The position numbers were made by a program, and so were the translations under genes. From Enterococcus faecium (lineage in GTDB: Bacteria; Bacillota; Bacilli; Lactobacillales; Enterococcaceae), in NCBI RefSeq assembly GCF_029023785.1, contig NZ_CP118955.1, positions 1,486,501-1,550,500 on the forward strand: a DNA stretch of 64,000 nt, read 5' to 3'. Below the pieces are notes generated by a model. The model searched no databases and was not told the origin of the DNA. It saw only the letters and a list, made by a program, of their open reading frames with translations. This document shows positions 55,099 to 63,991 of this stretch, piece after piece (the stretch's first letter is position 1; each line of letters begins with the position of its first letter).

Positions 55099-55127
55099 AG
55101 TGTAGCACAAGAACGAAAAAGCAACAA
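55099..55127 (-). promoter_or_regulatory. Promoter of the thiamine-precursor operon
   Basis: On the minus strand, -35 TTGTTG (55127-55122), a 17-base spacer and -10 TACACT (55104-55099) with a TGC extension. It lies directly upstream of the TPP aptamer and partly within the downstream region of the flavoprotein gene. Confidence 0.65.
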
Positions 55128-55148
55128 GCGCTTTAGTTATCATGCTGA

Positions 55149-56471
55149 TTATTTCAATAAATAGGAGAGATCACTTGCCAATGTCGGATACCCCATGATA
55201 TAGCTATCCAACTCTTTTTTAGTCAATTTTTGATTGATGACTAGTGTCAAATCATCGATCAATTCGTCTGCTTGCTCGCTAATCACTGCAGCACCAATCA
55301 AATAATTTTGCTGGTCAAAGGTCAATTCAGCCTTAGCAACTGGTTCATTGACACGATGATAGGTGAACCAACTGGTAAGATCCATCTCTACCACTTGATC
55401 TGACGAAGAGGCGTGACTTTTTGTAACTCCTACTTCAGCAAGTTTAGGACTGGCGTAGACGATCGTAGGTATAATCGGATATTTGATAGGTTCGCTTGTT
55501 GCATCCGTTATCCGCTTAGCTACATAATTTCCTTCAAAAGTGGCGACTGGTGTCAATTTTGGGGTTTTCCTTGAAACAATATCTCCACACGCAAAAATTT
55601 TTGGATTGCTCGTTTGCAGATAATCATTGACTGCAATTCCGTGTTTATCAAAGACGATATTCGCTTGCTCAAGTGCTAAAGATTCTGTATTCGGCTGTCT
55701 CCCAGTCGCACAAAAAATCATATCTGCTACTAATTCCGTCTCTTTTCCGACTAAACGATAGCGAGTACCTTCTGAAATGATCTTTTGGGTTTCAACACCA
55801 AAAGCAAACTGAATGCCAGATGCTTCCATTTGATGGACGGCTTCCTCTACCAAAGACGCCTCAAATTCTTTTAATGGCCGTTGATTATGATGGACAATGG
55901 TTACTTTGCTCCCTGCAGCATTGGCAATCGTAGCTAGCTCAAAAGCAATATAACCACCACCGATAAAAATGATTTCTTTAGGCAGTACAGGCAATGATAA
56001 AAAGTCTGCACTAGTTTTCAAGTATTCCTTTCCCTCCACTGGTAAGATCGTAGGTCTTTGCCCGGTTGCCAAAACAAAGTAATCCGCATGGAAGACTTCT
56101 TCGTTGACTTCAATAGATGAATCATCCAAAAAACGAGCGGTTCCTGAAAGATGATCGATTTCAGCTTCTGCTAATTGTTTTTTTCGGCTTTCTGGGACTG
56201 GATCCGTAAATGTTCGTTTGAATTTTTGAAGTTCTTCCCAGTTGGCAGTTGGGATCTCGTTAAAACCTTTTCCACTCAATTGTTTTACCCGATTACGTGC
56301 CTCTACTGCACTTAACAAGACTTTTTTAGGATCACATCCACGGTTAGGACAAGTCCCGCCCCATAGATCTTCTTCGACCACTAGTACTGTTTTACCTGCT
56401 TCTTTCAATCCATAAGCAGCACTTAAGCCGCTCACACCTGAACCGATGATGATTGCATCATATGTTTTCAT
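55149..56471 (-). CDS. FAD-dependent pyridine nucleotide-disulfide oxidoreductase
   Basis: Glutathione-reductase-like flavoprotein, 440 residues. The FAD site is AIIIGSGVSGLSAAYGL, and the redox motif GGTCPNRGCDPKK holds the two active Cys (Cys41 and Cys46 region). The NAD(P) site is IFIGGGYIAFELA, and the second FAD segment is IFACGDIV. The C-terminal dimer domain lacks the His-x4-Glu catalytic pair of true glutathione reductases as far as I can see, so the substrate is open. It overlaps the OpuCA-like gene by 14 bases, so it is co-translated with an osmoprotectant transporter. Confidence 0.85.
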   Translation of the reverse strand: MKTYDAIIIGSGVSGLSAAYGLKEAGKTVLVVEEDLWGGTCPNRGCDPKKVLLSAVEARNRVKQLSGKGFNEIPTANWEELQKFKRTFTDPVPESRKKQLAEAEIDHLSGTARFLDDSSIEVNEEVFHADYFVLATGQRPTILPVEGKEYLKTSADFLSLPVLPKEIIFIGGGYIAFELATIANAAGSKVTIVHHNQRPLKEFEASLVEEAVHQMEASGIQFAFGVETQKIISEGTRYRLVGKETELVADMIFCATGRQPNTESLALEQANIVFDKHGIAVNDYLQTSNPKIFACGDIVSRKTPKLTPVATFEGNYVAKRITDATSEPIKYPIIPTIVYASPKLAEVGVTKSHASSSDQVVEMDLTSWFTYHRVNEPVAKAELTFDQQNYLIGAAVISEQADELIDDLTLVINQKLTKKELDSYIMGYPTLASDLSYLLK

Positions 56472-57423
56472 TTCCTTCCTCCTCTCGACTTAAAAAAGCA
56501 AAGATTTCTTTACTTGTCAGCGACCCAATACTTCTTTGCTTTTCTACTATCACAATGCTTGGATACACCGAAAGAAGCGAATATACTTCTTTCATAGGCG
56601 TATCAAAGCAAACTTGTTGACGAGCATTTTCTGGTATTTCATTTAAGAAATATCCATTGACGACTAAATCTTCTACTCGCCACTCTTTCGTCTGTTTCGG
56701 TTCATCAAAGAAATGCCGAACGTAGTCGTTTTTAGGATTCATCAATAACTGCTCTGGTGTGTCACATTGGATAATTTCTCCATCCTTCATAAATGCAATA
56801 CGATCACCTAGCTTGATTGCTTCTTCCATATTGTGCGTAACGAAAACGATGGTCGTGCCCAATTCTTCGTGTAAGGACAAAACCAATTCTTGTAATGAGT
56901 TTCTTGAAATCGGATCTAATGCGCTAAATGGCTCGTCCATCAAAATCACATCTGGGCTTGCAGCAATAGCTCGGATGATCCCGATCCGTTGCTGTTCTCC
57001 TCCAGACAACTCTCTAGGCATACGATCTCGATAAATATCAGGAGATAAGCCAACTTTTTGAAGAAGTTCATCTACACGGTCTGCTCTTTTCTGCTTTTCC
57101 CAACCTAACATTTCAGGGATGACTTCAATATTTTGCTTGACTGTCATGGTCGGGAACAAAGCGATTTGCTGCAGCACATATCCCATATTCCACCGCATTT
57201 TCTGCAGATTATATTCATTTAACGATTTTCCTTTGAAGTAGATGTCTCCTGCTGATGGTTTAGATAATCCATTGATCATTTTCAAAGTAGTTGTTTTTCC
57301 ACTACCGGAAGGACCAACCAAAACAAAGATTTCTCCTTTTTTGATTGCCAGATTTAGGTCATCGATGACATACTTTCCATCATACTTTTTTTGCACATGT
57401 TTGAACTCGATTAATTTAGTCAC
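56458..57423 (-). CDS. Osmoprotectant ABC transporter ATPase (OpuCA-like)
   Basis: ATP-binding subunit of a glycine betaine/carnitine/choline importer, 321 residues. Walker A is GPSGSGKTT, the signature [13 protein letters not shown], Walker [13 protein letters not shown], followed by a C-terminal region (about 255-315) with one recognisable CBS-like module ([25 protein letters not shown]). CBS parts of OpuCA-type proteins sense ionic strength or nucleotides. The GTG start overlaps the permease stop by four bases. Confidence 0.9.
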   Translation of the reverse strand: MTKLIEFKHVQKKYDGKYVIDDLNLAIKKGEIFVLVGPSGSGKTTTLKMINGLSKPSAGDIYFKGKSLNEYNLQKMRWNMGYVLQQIALFPTMTVKQNIEVIPEMLGWEKQKRADRVDELLQKVGLSPDIYRDRMPRELSGGEQQRIGIIRAIAASPDVILMDEPFSALDPISRNSLQELVLSLHEELGTTIVFVTHNMEEAIKLGDRIAFMKDGEIIQCDTPEQLLMNPKNDYVRHFFDEPKQTKEWRVEDLVVNGYFLNEIPENARQQVCFDTPMKEVYSLLSVYPSIVIVEKQRSIGSLTSKEIFAFLSREEEGNENI

Positions 57424-58958
57424 TGATCTTCCTCCTTTACTAATCCTTCATTTTTCAGGAAGATTCGTGCTACTTCTGTCGGCTTTTTCTTTTCGACATT
57501 GACTTGGTAATTCATATCAATCATTTGATCCTCTGTTATTTTTCCGCTTAATTTATTCAGTGCTTTAACGATTTCAGGATGTTCTTTAGCAAAATCTTTT
57601 TTCATCAGCGGTGCGCCTTGATAAGCTGGGAATAACCCTCGATCATCTTCTAGAGTCACTAGATCGTACTCCTTGAGCTGGCTATCTGTGGAATAGGCAT
57701 CCACAATATTGACATCTCCATTATTGATTGCTTGGTAACGCAAACTTGGCTCCATGCTTTGTACACTTGAAAAATTCAAGCCATATGCTTCTTGGATTCC
57801 TTTATATCCATCTGAACGATCAATAAATTCCAGTGTGAATCCCGCTTTGATCTGATCAGAGATAGCTGCCAAATCGGAAATCTTTTTAAGTTGATGTTCG
57901 TTCGCAAAAGATCTCTTGACTGCCAAGGCATACGTATTTTGGTAAGCCATTGGTTTTAATAATGTCATATCGAATTGCTTATTCAATAATTCTTCTGCTT
58001 CGTCATATGTTTTTTCTTTTGTCAAATCAGCACTTTTCATTGCTTCAGGTACCTTCACCAAGCTTTCTAGGACAGTACCTGTGAACTCAGGATAGATATC
58101 GATTTGACCTTGATCCAGTGCATTGAACAAAAAACTCGTCTTGCCAAAATTCGGTTTTAATTCAACTTCTGTTTTTGTGTTGTCTTCAATCAATTCTTTA
58201 TACATTTGGATCAGGATTTCAGGTTCCGCTCCTAATTTTCCAGCAATCGTGATGGTTTCATTTTTAAACAAGGCAGACTGATATAAAGAAACGCCGCCAA
58301 ATAAACACACCACTGCTGCTAAAGTAATGATGGAATATCGAGGTTTCTTATGCTGCAACCAGCGAATCAGTCCGCTGAATATAATTGCAAGCAAGGCAGA
58401 ACTGATCGCACCAATCAATGTCAAAACAGGTGTATTTCGGTCAATACCTAACAAAATAAATGTCCCTAATCCACCTGCTCCGATCAATGCTGCCAAAGTA
58501 GCCGTACCGATGATTAAAACTAAGGCAGTTCGGATACCTGAGATAATGACAGGTAATGCGATGGGAAGCTCTACTTTCAGCAAGCGTCTCATTCTGGACA
58601 TACCAAATGCTACCGCTGCTTCTTCAATAGACGGGTCAATTTCAGCTAGACCAATATACGTGTTTTGGAAAATCGGAAGCAAAGCGTAAATAACAAGTGC
58701 AATCAATGCTGGAACAGTTCCGATCCCTACAAATGGGATAAGTAAACCTAATAAGGCAAGTGAAGGAATCGTTTGGAGCACACCCGTGATCTGCAATAAG
58801 ACTTCTGCCATTTTTTTATGATTGGCTGCCCAAATCGCTAAAGGAATAGCAATCAGTGCTGCAATCAGCAAAGAAATGAGAGAAATGGACAGATGTTGAA
58901 ATGCAGCTTCCAGCAACTCGCCTTTTCTTTCACTTAATGTTTGTATAAAATTATTCAT
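57420..58958 (-). CDS. Osmoprotectant ABC permease fused to substrate-binding domain
   Basis: Fusion of the OpuCB-type permease and OpuAC/OpuCC-type binding protein, 512 residues from the ATG at 58958 (AAGGAAGG upstream). Residues about 20-235 hold six to seven membrane helices with the coupling motif [24 protein letters not shown]. Residues about 240-510 form the binding domain ([25 protein letters not shown], and [22 protein letters not shown]). The fusion means permease and receptor are made in a fixed ratio. Substrate (betaine, choline or carnitine) is not resolved. Confidence 0.9.
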   Translation of the reverse strand: MNNFIQTLSERKGELLEAAFQHLSISLISLLIAALIAIPLAIWAANHKKMAEVLLQITGVLQTIPSLALLGLLIPFVGIGTVPALIALVIYALLPIFQNTYIGLAEIDPSIEEAAVAFGMSRMRRLLKVELPIALPVIISGIRTALVLIIGTATLAALIGAGGLGTFILLGIDRNTPVLTLIGAISSALLAIIFSGLIRWLQHKKPRYSIITLAAVVCLFGGVSLYQSALFKNETITIAGKLGAEPEILIQMYKELIEDNTKTEVELKPNFGKTSFLFNALDQGQIDIYPEFTGTVLESLVKVPEAMKSADLTKEKTYDEAEELLNKQFDMTLLKPMAYQNTYALAVKRSFANEHQLKKISDLAAISDQIKAGFTLEFIDRSDGYKGIQEAYGLNFSSVQSMEPSLRYQAINNGDVNIVDAYSTDSQLKEYDLVTLEDDRGLFPAYQGAPLMKKDFAKEHPEIVKALNKLSGKITEDQMIDMNYQVNVEKKKPTEVARIFLKNEGLVKEEDQ

Positions 58959-58984
58959 GCGACCTTCCTTTCTGTTATTCTTTA

Positions 58985-59013
58985 AGTATAAACATTTCTT
59001 TCCTTTTTCCCAA
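58985..59013 (-). promoter_or_regulatory. Promoter of the osmoprotectant operon
   Basis: On the minus strand, -35 TTGGGA (59013-59008), a 17-base spacer and -10 TATACT (58990-58985), about 27 bases before the start codon. Confidence 0.6.
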
Positions 59014-59373
59014 CTAACTTGTCTTGCCTTAACCTTACAGCACGAACAAAAAAAAGAAAAAAATACCTCTAAACATGCTGACAAAAAAAGAATCCAAGCA
59101 ACAAAGTCGGATCAACTTTTTGGTTCTCGTTTTTTCACTACGAATACCATAAAAATCTATACGAAATTGTCACTTGGAATCAGCTATATCTTTTTTACAC
59201 ACACAACTTTTATTTTAATAAAAAGAAACAGCCAATAAAGTAGAAATCTCGTGGGGGAGAACACCTTTATTGGCCTGTTCAACGAATATTATACTGTATC
59301 ATGACACTTTTTTGCCAAAAATGTAAAAAACGGTTGTTTTGACATCATAAACGTCTTGTTTTCTTATTTTTAC
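59014..59373. other. Intergenic stretch with a 10-base inverted repeat
   Basis: No gene is supported. GCCAATAAAG (59231-59240) and CTTTATTGGC (59265-59274) are exact inverted repeats with a 24-base loop containing GTGGGGGAGA. The 17 bases TAAAAAGAAACAGCCAA at 59219-59235 recur at 59685-59701. The remainder is AT-rich with no further signal. Confidence 0.5.
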
Positions 59374-59661
59374 TTATATCACCACTTTATTTTCTATCTC
59401 TTTCACTCCATAAAGCGGAATGAGTTCTTCTTTTGACTGATAATAAACAGCTTTCTCACGGTTCTTCATCAAAAAAAGAAAGATGTCTTTCATAGCAAGT
59501 GGTGCTTTGCCGTGTTCAAATAAAAAGATAAATTGATTTGCTTTATTTATCTGGACCATTGTCACAGGCACCAGTTTTTGTTCTTGAGCCAAAAAAACTC
59601 CTTGATACTCTGTTTTTTTGGGTGATTTTGTAAGAATTGTCAATAAGTCTGCTGCTCGCAT
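59374..59661 (-). CDS. Uncharacterised 95-residue protein
   Basis: Family not recognised. The ATG at 59661 has AAGGAG 8 bases upstream; the frame stays open further upstream, but that part has no such site and is unlikely to be used. The product is soluble with alternating strands and helices (LVPVTMVQINKANQFIFLFEHGKAPLAMKDIFLFLMKN) and no Cys. It lies divergent from the YitT gene and may be a small regulatory or binding protein; there is no direct evidence. Confidence 0.6.
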   Translation of the reverse strand: MRAADLLTILTKSPKKTEYQGVFLAQEQKLVPVTMVQINKANQFIFLFEHGKAPLAMKDIFLFLMKNREKAVYYQSKEELIPLYGVKEIENKVVI

Positions 59662-59725
59662 TTTTCCACTCCTTATTTGATAAATAAAAAGAAACAGCCA
59701 AAAATAATTTTTTTTCATTTTCCTC

Positions 59726-59753
59726 TTGAAGTAAGAGTATAAGTCAGTATAAT
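59726..59753 (+). promoter_or_regulatory. Promoter of the YitT-family gene
   Basis: -35 TTGAAG (59726-59731), a 16-base spacer and a consensus -10 TATAAT (59748-59753), 41 bases before the start codon. Confidence 0.7.
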
Positions 59754-59794
59754 AAAGAAGTTGCTGAAAATTTTCAAAAGAAAAGAGGCTAGAA

Positions 59795-60463
59795 ATGAAA
59801 AAATTAAATTTATTTACAGAATTGTGCGGAATCATTTTAGGCGCAGGAATCTACGGATTAGCTGTGACAGGAATCAATATTCCATCTAAGCTGGCAGATG
59901 GTGGGGTTACTGGTATTGCTTTGCTTTTGCATAATCTTTTTGGATTCGCTCCTTCTGTCACTTCACTGCTTTTTAATTTACCTTTATTGCTTATCTCATT
60001 GTTTCTTTTTGGAAAACACGCTTTTCTCCGGACGATCGTCGGAACATTTGCGCTAGTTTTCTTTTTACATTTATGGGAGAGCCTTCATATACATTTTGCT
60101 GTAGATAGTCTACTGATCAATAGTTTGATGACAGGTATTCTTTCTGGCATTGGTTGCGGTCTCGTCTTTCGATTCGGCGGAAGCACAGGCGGAACAGATA
60201 TCATTTATCAAGCCATTGAAAAATATTTTCATATTAAGATTGGCAAAAGTCTTTTCTTGATTACTTTTGGTATTTTAGTTGTCTCCTTGCTTTATTTGGA
60301 TCTCACACATTTTCTGTATACATTACTTAGCTGTTCTATTCTATCTTATACATTGAATAAAGTGAAGTATCTGGAAATTGGATCTGTTTTGCCCCAATTG
60401 GAAGCAAAACAGACTACAGAAACATTTGAACCACTTGATCCTCTTGAACAGTTAGAGCACTGA
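59795..60463 (+). CDS. YitT-family membrane protein without the DUF2179 domain
   Basis: Membrane protein of 222 residues with about five to six helices. The motifs GAGIYGLAVTGINIPSKLADGGVTGIALLLHN and FRFGGSTGGTDIIYQAI are characteristic of YitT/YpjC proteins. Most relatives are about 280 residues with a cytoplasmic DUF2179 domain; here only a short acidic tail follows the last helix. Function is not established. An AGAGG site precedes the ATG, and a clear promoter lies upstream. Confidence 0.85.
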   Translation: MKKLNLFTELCGIILGAGIYGLAVTGINIPSKLADGGVTGIALLLHNLFGFAPSVTSLLFNLPLLLISLFLFGKHAFLRTIVGTFALVFFLHLWESLHIHFAVDSLLINSLMTGILSGIGCGLVFRFGGSTGGTDIIYQAIEKYFHIKIGKSLFLITFGILVVSLLYLDLTHFLYTLLSCSILSYTLNKVKYLEIGSVLPQLEAKQTTETFEPLDPLEQLEH

Positions 60464-60555
60464 TTCTTATTTTTCACTACTTTATTTAATTTACAGAAAT
60501 ATCATTATGTAAACTAAAATGATATTATTCAGTAAAATCTTCTTTATAAAAAAAT

Positions 60556-60598
60556 AAACTATTTTTGCAAACGATCTGCGAAAATAGTTTGTTTTTTT
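60556..60598 (+). terminator. Terminator after the YitT gene
   Basis: AAACTATTTTTGCA pairs with TGCGAAAATAGTTT, followed by GTTTTTTT. Confidence 0.8.
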
Positions 60599-60689
60599 AT
60601 TTTGCCATTATTTTCTTACTTATTGGGAGAAAAAATTCGCTTAAACTCAAAAAAATTTGAGGATACGATATAAACTTTCGGATAGAGTA

Positions 60690-60720
60690 TAAAATAAGGA
60701 AACGCCGCAGCGTTTCCTTT
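60690..60720 (-). terminator. Terminator after the 246-residue gene
   Basis: GGAAACGC (60698-60705) and GCGTTTCC (60710-60717) form a tight GC-rich hairpin followed on the minus strand by TTATTTTA. Confidence 0.75.
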
Positions 60721-60753
60721 CCAACTGTAGCCGAATATAAATTTGTATATCAC

Positions 60754-61494
60754 TTATTTAAAATAGCTATTTTCTCCCAAAGAGTTTCCTTGATCATCGA
60801 TCAATCCTTGTAATGAGCGTTCTAAGATACCATGGCTTTTTTTCGATTTTTTTTCTTCTGACTGCTTTGTTTCCTCTAACGTTTTTGTTCGATTGAATGT
60901 TCGTACAGACGGCTCACCATTTCTTTTTTCTTGATACGGCGTCGGTTCTGTATCGAACAACAGATAAGAGTCATCCGTTTTTTTCATCGATTCGATTAAA
61001 TGATCCTCAGAAATTTTGCTTTCTCTAGGGTCTGGGATAATCGATGCGGGTACATATTTAGGAACAAAATAAGAACGCTCCCGCACCTTCGTGTCAACAG
61101 ATGCGTTTCGTGTAGTATGCTTGGACTCTGTCCTTGTTTCACTTTGTCTGACAGAACGAGAGGAATCACCAAAAAGTTTTTTTCGTCCTGTCGATGTGAT
61201 TTCTGATTGGTAATGGCCGGTATAATCCGGTAATTTTCCTTTATGCTTTTCCAAATTTTCCTTACGCGGAGCTGACTTCAATCCATTTGTTGCACGACGC
61301 TTGCGACGGATTTTCTCGGTGTTCGTGTTCGTGAAATGAAATTCTTTCATCTGTTCAAACGGGGACTGATTCTGTTCAGTCAAAAGATCTTCTTGTCCGT
61401 CAAATAATACTCGCTTCTTGTCGTTGGTTAATTTTACGCCTAACTCATCATCGTACGCAGGAAAACGGAAATGTTTTCGTCTGATTTCTTTCAT
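60754..61494 (-). CDS. Uncharacterised charged, largely disordered protein (246 residues)
   Basis: I do not recognise the family. The chain is very rich in Lys, Arg, Glu, Ser and Thr, has no Cys and no membrane helix, and should be mostly disordered. Short ordered-looking segments are the N-terminal MKEIRRKHFRFPAYDDELG, YFVPKYVPASIIPDP (about 146-160) and the C-terminal HGILERSLQGLIDDQG. This pattern suits an adaptor with peptide motifs for partner proteins. It is monocistronic behind a terminator. Confidence 0.65.
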   Translation of the reverse strand: MKEIRRKHFRFPAYDDELGVKLTNDKKRVLFDGQEDLLTEQNQSPFEQMKEFHFTNTNTEKIRRKRRATNGLKSAPRKENLEKHKGKLPDYTGHYQSEITSTGRKKLFGDSSRSVRQSETRTESKHTTRNASVDTKVRERSYFVPKYVPASIIPDPRESKISEDHLIESMKKTDDSYLLFDTEPTPYQEKRNGEPSVRTFNRTKTLEETKQSEEKKSKKSHGILERSLQGLIDDQGNSLGENSYFK

Positions 61495-61623
61495 TCAAAC
61501 CATCCTTCTCAAAAATGGAACTTTTCTCAATAATAGCACAGATTCATTGTTTTCAGTAGCAATGCGCTGATTATTTTAAGAAAATAGCGATGAATTTCAT
61601 AAATATATATATAGTAATAAGAC

Positions 61624-62571
61624 TTAATTCGTTGTCTCTCTGATAACTAGTTCAGGAAAAAAACGACGATAACCTTGACTCGCCCCTTTTTCTTCTATTT
61701 TTTTTAACAACATTTCTCCACATACTTCACCCATACGTATAATATCTTGCTTGATCGTTGTCAATTTAGGTGAACTGATTTGGTCTAAAAATACCCCATC
61801 AAATCCAATCACACCAAATTCTTCGGGCAAGTGTCCTCCAGCATTTATAATCCCTCTTACTGCTCCTAGTGCTAGCCGATCTGAACTACATACAAAACAA
61901 GTTTTATCTGTAAAATCTGCCCAGTTTTCTGTCATATATCTTTCTACTTCTGTCGAATGATTTGGAAACCGCAAGATTTTACTAGGAAGATCAACTTCCT
62001 TCATCACAGATAAATAACCAGTTTCCCTTGAAATTTCAAAAGGCTCGTCCACTTCGATACCGATATAAATAATCGTTTGATAATCTCTTTCTAAGGCATA
62101 TTGCGTTGCTTTTGCTGTACCATATTCATTATCGCTGTCTACATAATCATATCCTTCAGAATTTTCCCCAAACAAGACAACTGGTTTTTCCAAACGGTCG
62201 ATCCAATCGAAGTCTTTTTTTCTGACACCTGTGATGATGTATCCATCACAAGAACCGACGTCGAAGGCATCATTTGTAACTAATTGGAGAGAATAATGCG
62301 CTTTACCGATCCGTTTAGCGATTCCCATCAGCAAATTCATGTAATAGGGCTCAGTTGTGTCGATTTCTTCCAGTATAAATAATTTGATGATCTGCGACCG
62401 ATTCGTGACAAGTGCTTTTGCAGCAATATTTGGACGGTAATCCAGTTCAGCCATTGCTGAGAAAACTAACTCTTTCAATTCGTCAGTCACCTGTTCCGGA
62501 TGATTGATGACTCGAGAGACCGTCATTTTTGAAACATTGGCACGTTTTGCAACATCTGCTAAAGTGGGCAT
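61624..62571 (-). CDS. LacI-family transcriptional regulator
   Basis: Sugar-responsive DNA-binding protein, 315 residues. The N-terminal helix-turn-helix TLADVAKRANVSKMTVSRVINHPEQVT is standard, and residues about 60-310 form the periplasmic-binding-like effector domain (CDGYIITGVRKKDFDW, CSSDRLALGAVRGII, GVIGFDGVFLDQISSPKLTTI). It resembles MalR-type regulators. No sugar genes adjoin it in the window, so its targets are elsewhere or possibly include the CUT1 operon. That is speculation. Confidence 0.9.
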   Translation of the reverse strand: MPTLADVAKRANVSKMTVSRVINHPEQVTDELKELVFSAMAELDYRPNIAAKALVTNRSQIIKLFILEEIDTTEPYYMNLLMGIAKRIGKAHYSLQLVTNDAFDVGSCDGYIITGVRKKDFDWIDRLEKPVVLFGENSEGYDYVDSDNEYGTAKATQYALERDYQTIIYIGIEVDEPFEISRETGYLSVMKEVDLPSKILRFPNHSTEVERYMTENWADFTDKTCFVCSSDRLALGAVRGIINAGGHLPEEFGVIGFDGVFLDQISSPKLTTIKQDIIRMGEVCGEMLLKKIEEKGASQGYRRFFPELVIRETTN

Positions 62572-62655
62572 GCTCTCTTCCTTTCTAACATGTTGTCATT
62601 CTTACTATCAATTATACCAAATTTTCCTAACAGAGTTTATTATAGCCCAAAATAA

Positions 62656-62697
62656 AAAACGGAAAATCCTCTATCGTCATGAGTGATTTTCCGTTTC
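62656..62697 (-). terminator. Terminator after the alpha/beta hydrolase gene
   Basis: AAACGGAAAATC pairs with GATTTTCCGTTT, and the minus strand continues into TTTATTTT. It separates the hydrolase gene from the LacI-family gene. Confidence 0.85.
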
Positions 62698-62699
62698 AA

Positions 62700-63464
62700 T
62701 TATTTATACTTTTTTATCAAATTTTTTGCTAAAAAAGTGGAAGCTTCTTCCATTAGTGGTATTTGTACCATATGTCGCTGTGTTTTTGAGGAACGAAAAA
62801 CAATTTCTTTTCCGTAAGACTTATGCCGATTTTTTTCTACAAATCGTTCCGTTTGTATATAAGGGATTTTTTCGTCAGCTTGTCCATGCCAAAAGAACAG
62901 AGGACGTCCAGCTAACTTTTCCGGCTGCAATGACAAATCATAGCTCTTAACCCATGAAATCAAATCAAAATAGTCTTTTGGTACGACATAATTATATTCC
63001 GATGCGCGCCTTACGATTTCTTTTCCATATTCCAAAGGTGCAGGGGAACCCATCAAACACACGCCCGCTACTATATGAGGATGTTTAGCCAACAAGGCGC
63101 ATGTTGTCATTCCCCCCATCGAAACCCCGCCAACTGCAAGCTGATCATGTAGAAGACCTCTTTTTTCTAAATGCTTGATAAGTGTGTCAAATTCAAACAG
63201 ATTTCCGTAGATACTATCCCAAAATGTATAGGATGGAATAGAAGAAACCGGCTGTTTGCGCTCCCCATGATTCATCGCATCTGGCAGGATCACACGAATG
63301 CCCTGCTGCGCAATTTTTCTTCCTTGCGTCAAAACTAACTCCTTACTTGTCTGCCATCCGTGATAATAGATGACAACGGGAATACGTTCCTCTCTTAATT
63401 CTTTCAGAACAACTTCTAACACTGGAATATGATGGACAGAACGTTTCAATATAATTGGATTCAA
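62700..63464 (-). CDS. Alpha/beta hydrolase (YtaP/YjfP-like esterase)
   Basis: Probable carboxylesterase of 254 residues. The nucleophile elbow GVSMGGMTT places Ser at about residue 119; HGQADEKIPY supplies the acid, and the His in KTQRHMVQIP completes the triad. PVVIYYHGWQ carries the oxyanion-hole segment. Substrate unknown. It starts three bases after the stop of the small membrane-protein gene and forms an operon with it. Confidence 0.85.
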   Translation of the reverse strand: MNPIILKRSVHHIPVLEVVLKELREERIPVVIYYHGWQTSKELVLTQGRKIAQQGIRVILPDAMNHGERKQPVSSIPSYTFWDSIYGNLFEFDTLIKHLEKRGLLHDQLAVGGVSMGGMTTCALLAKHPHIVAGVCLMGSPAPLEYGKEIVRRASEYNYVVPKDYFDLISWVKSYDLSLQPEKLAGRPLFFWHGQADEKIPYIQTERFVEKNRHKSYGKEIVFRSSKTQRHMVQIPLMEEASTFLAKNLIKKYK

Positions 63465-63467
63465 TTG

Positions 63468-63866
63468 TTACTCACCTATTTTCATTAAATTTCCTGATCG
63501 CCATAGCAACCATGCTCCAACAGTTGTCTGGAACAGGTTCAGTGTACCAAATAATATAAATGCAGGACTGAATGGCTCGGGAAATAAGCACAGAGAACAA
63601 AGTCCCACCACTCCTAATGCTAGCGAAAGGAGTGGATAAATAGAAAAATTCAAAAAACTGGCAACGCTACCGAAAATATTACCAATAAACAGTATCAAAA
63701 AGAAAAAAACGCTTAAAATTAAACCATCTGTCAGCGACATCTGAAAAACAATGTTCTCTACCTCAATTGGCTGTTGAATCGAATAGACACCTAAGTATAT
63801 ACTGAGAAGGAGACTTAGCACGTGGCTGGCACAAAACACACGATTGACCGTTTTCATTTTAATCAC
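63468..63866 (-). CDS. Small membrane protein (132 residues)
   Basis: Four hydrophobic segments (about residues 8-28, 45-66, 70-93 and 98-122) with little soluble sequence. No family is recognised. It immediately precedes the esterase-like gene, so the two are probably co-expressed. A role beside the hydrolase in the membrane cannot be tested from sequence. Confidence 0.65.
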   Translation of the reverse strand: MIKMKTVNRVFCASHVLSLLLSIYLGVYSIQQPIEVENIVFQMSLTDGLILSVFFFLILFIGNIFGSVASFLNFSIYPLLSLALGVVGLCSLCLFPEPFSPAFILFGTLNLFQTTVGAWLLWRSGNLMKIGE

Positions 63867-63991
63867 CTAACCTATCTTTATAATTCTATTATAATCATTT
63901 TATCATTTTTTTGTATGTATAAAGTTTCAATTTTTCTTCACTTACGATTTTTTTTGATATTGTTGTTATATAAATGAAAGGAGTTTTACAA

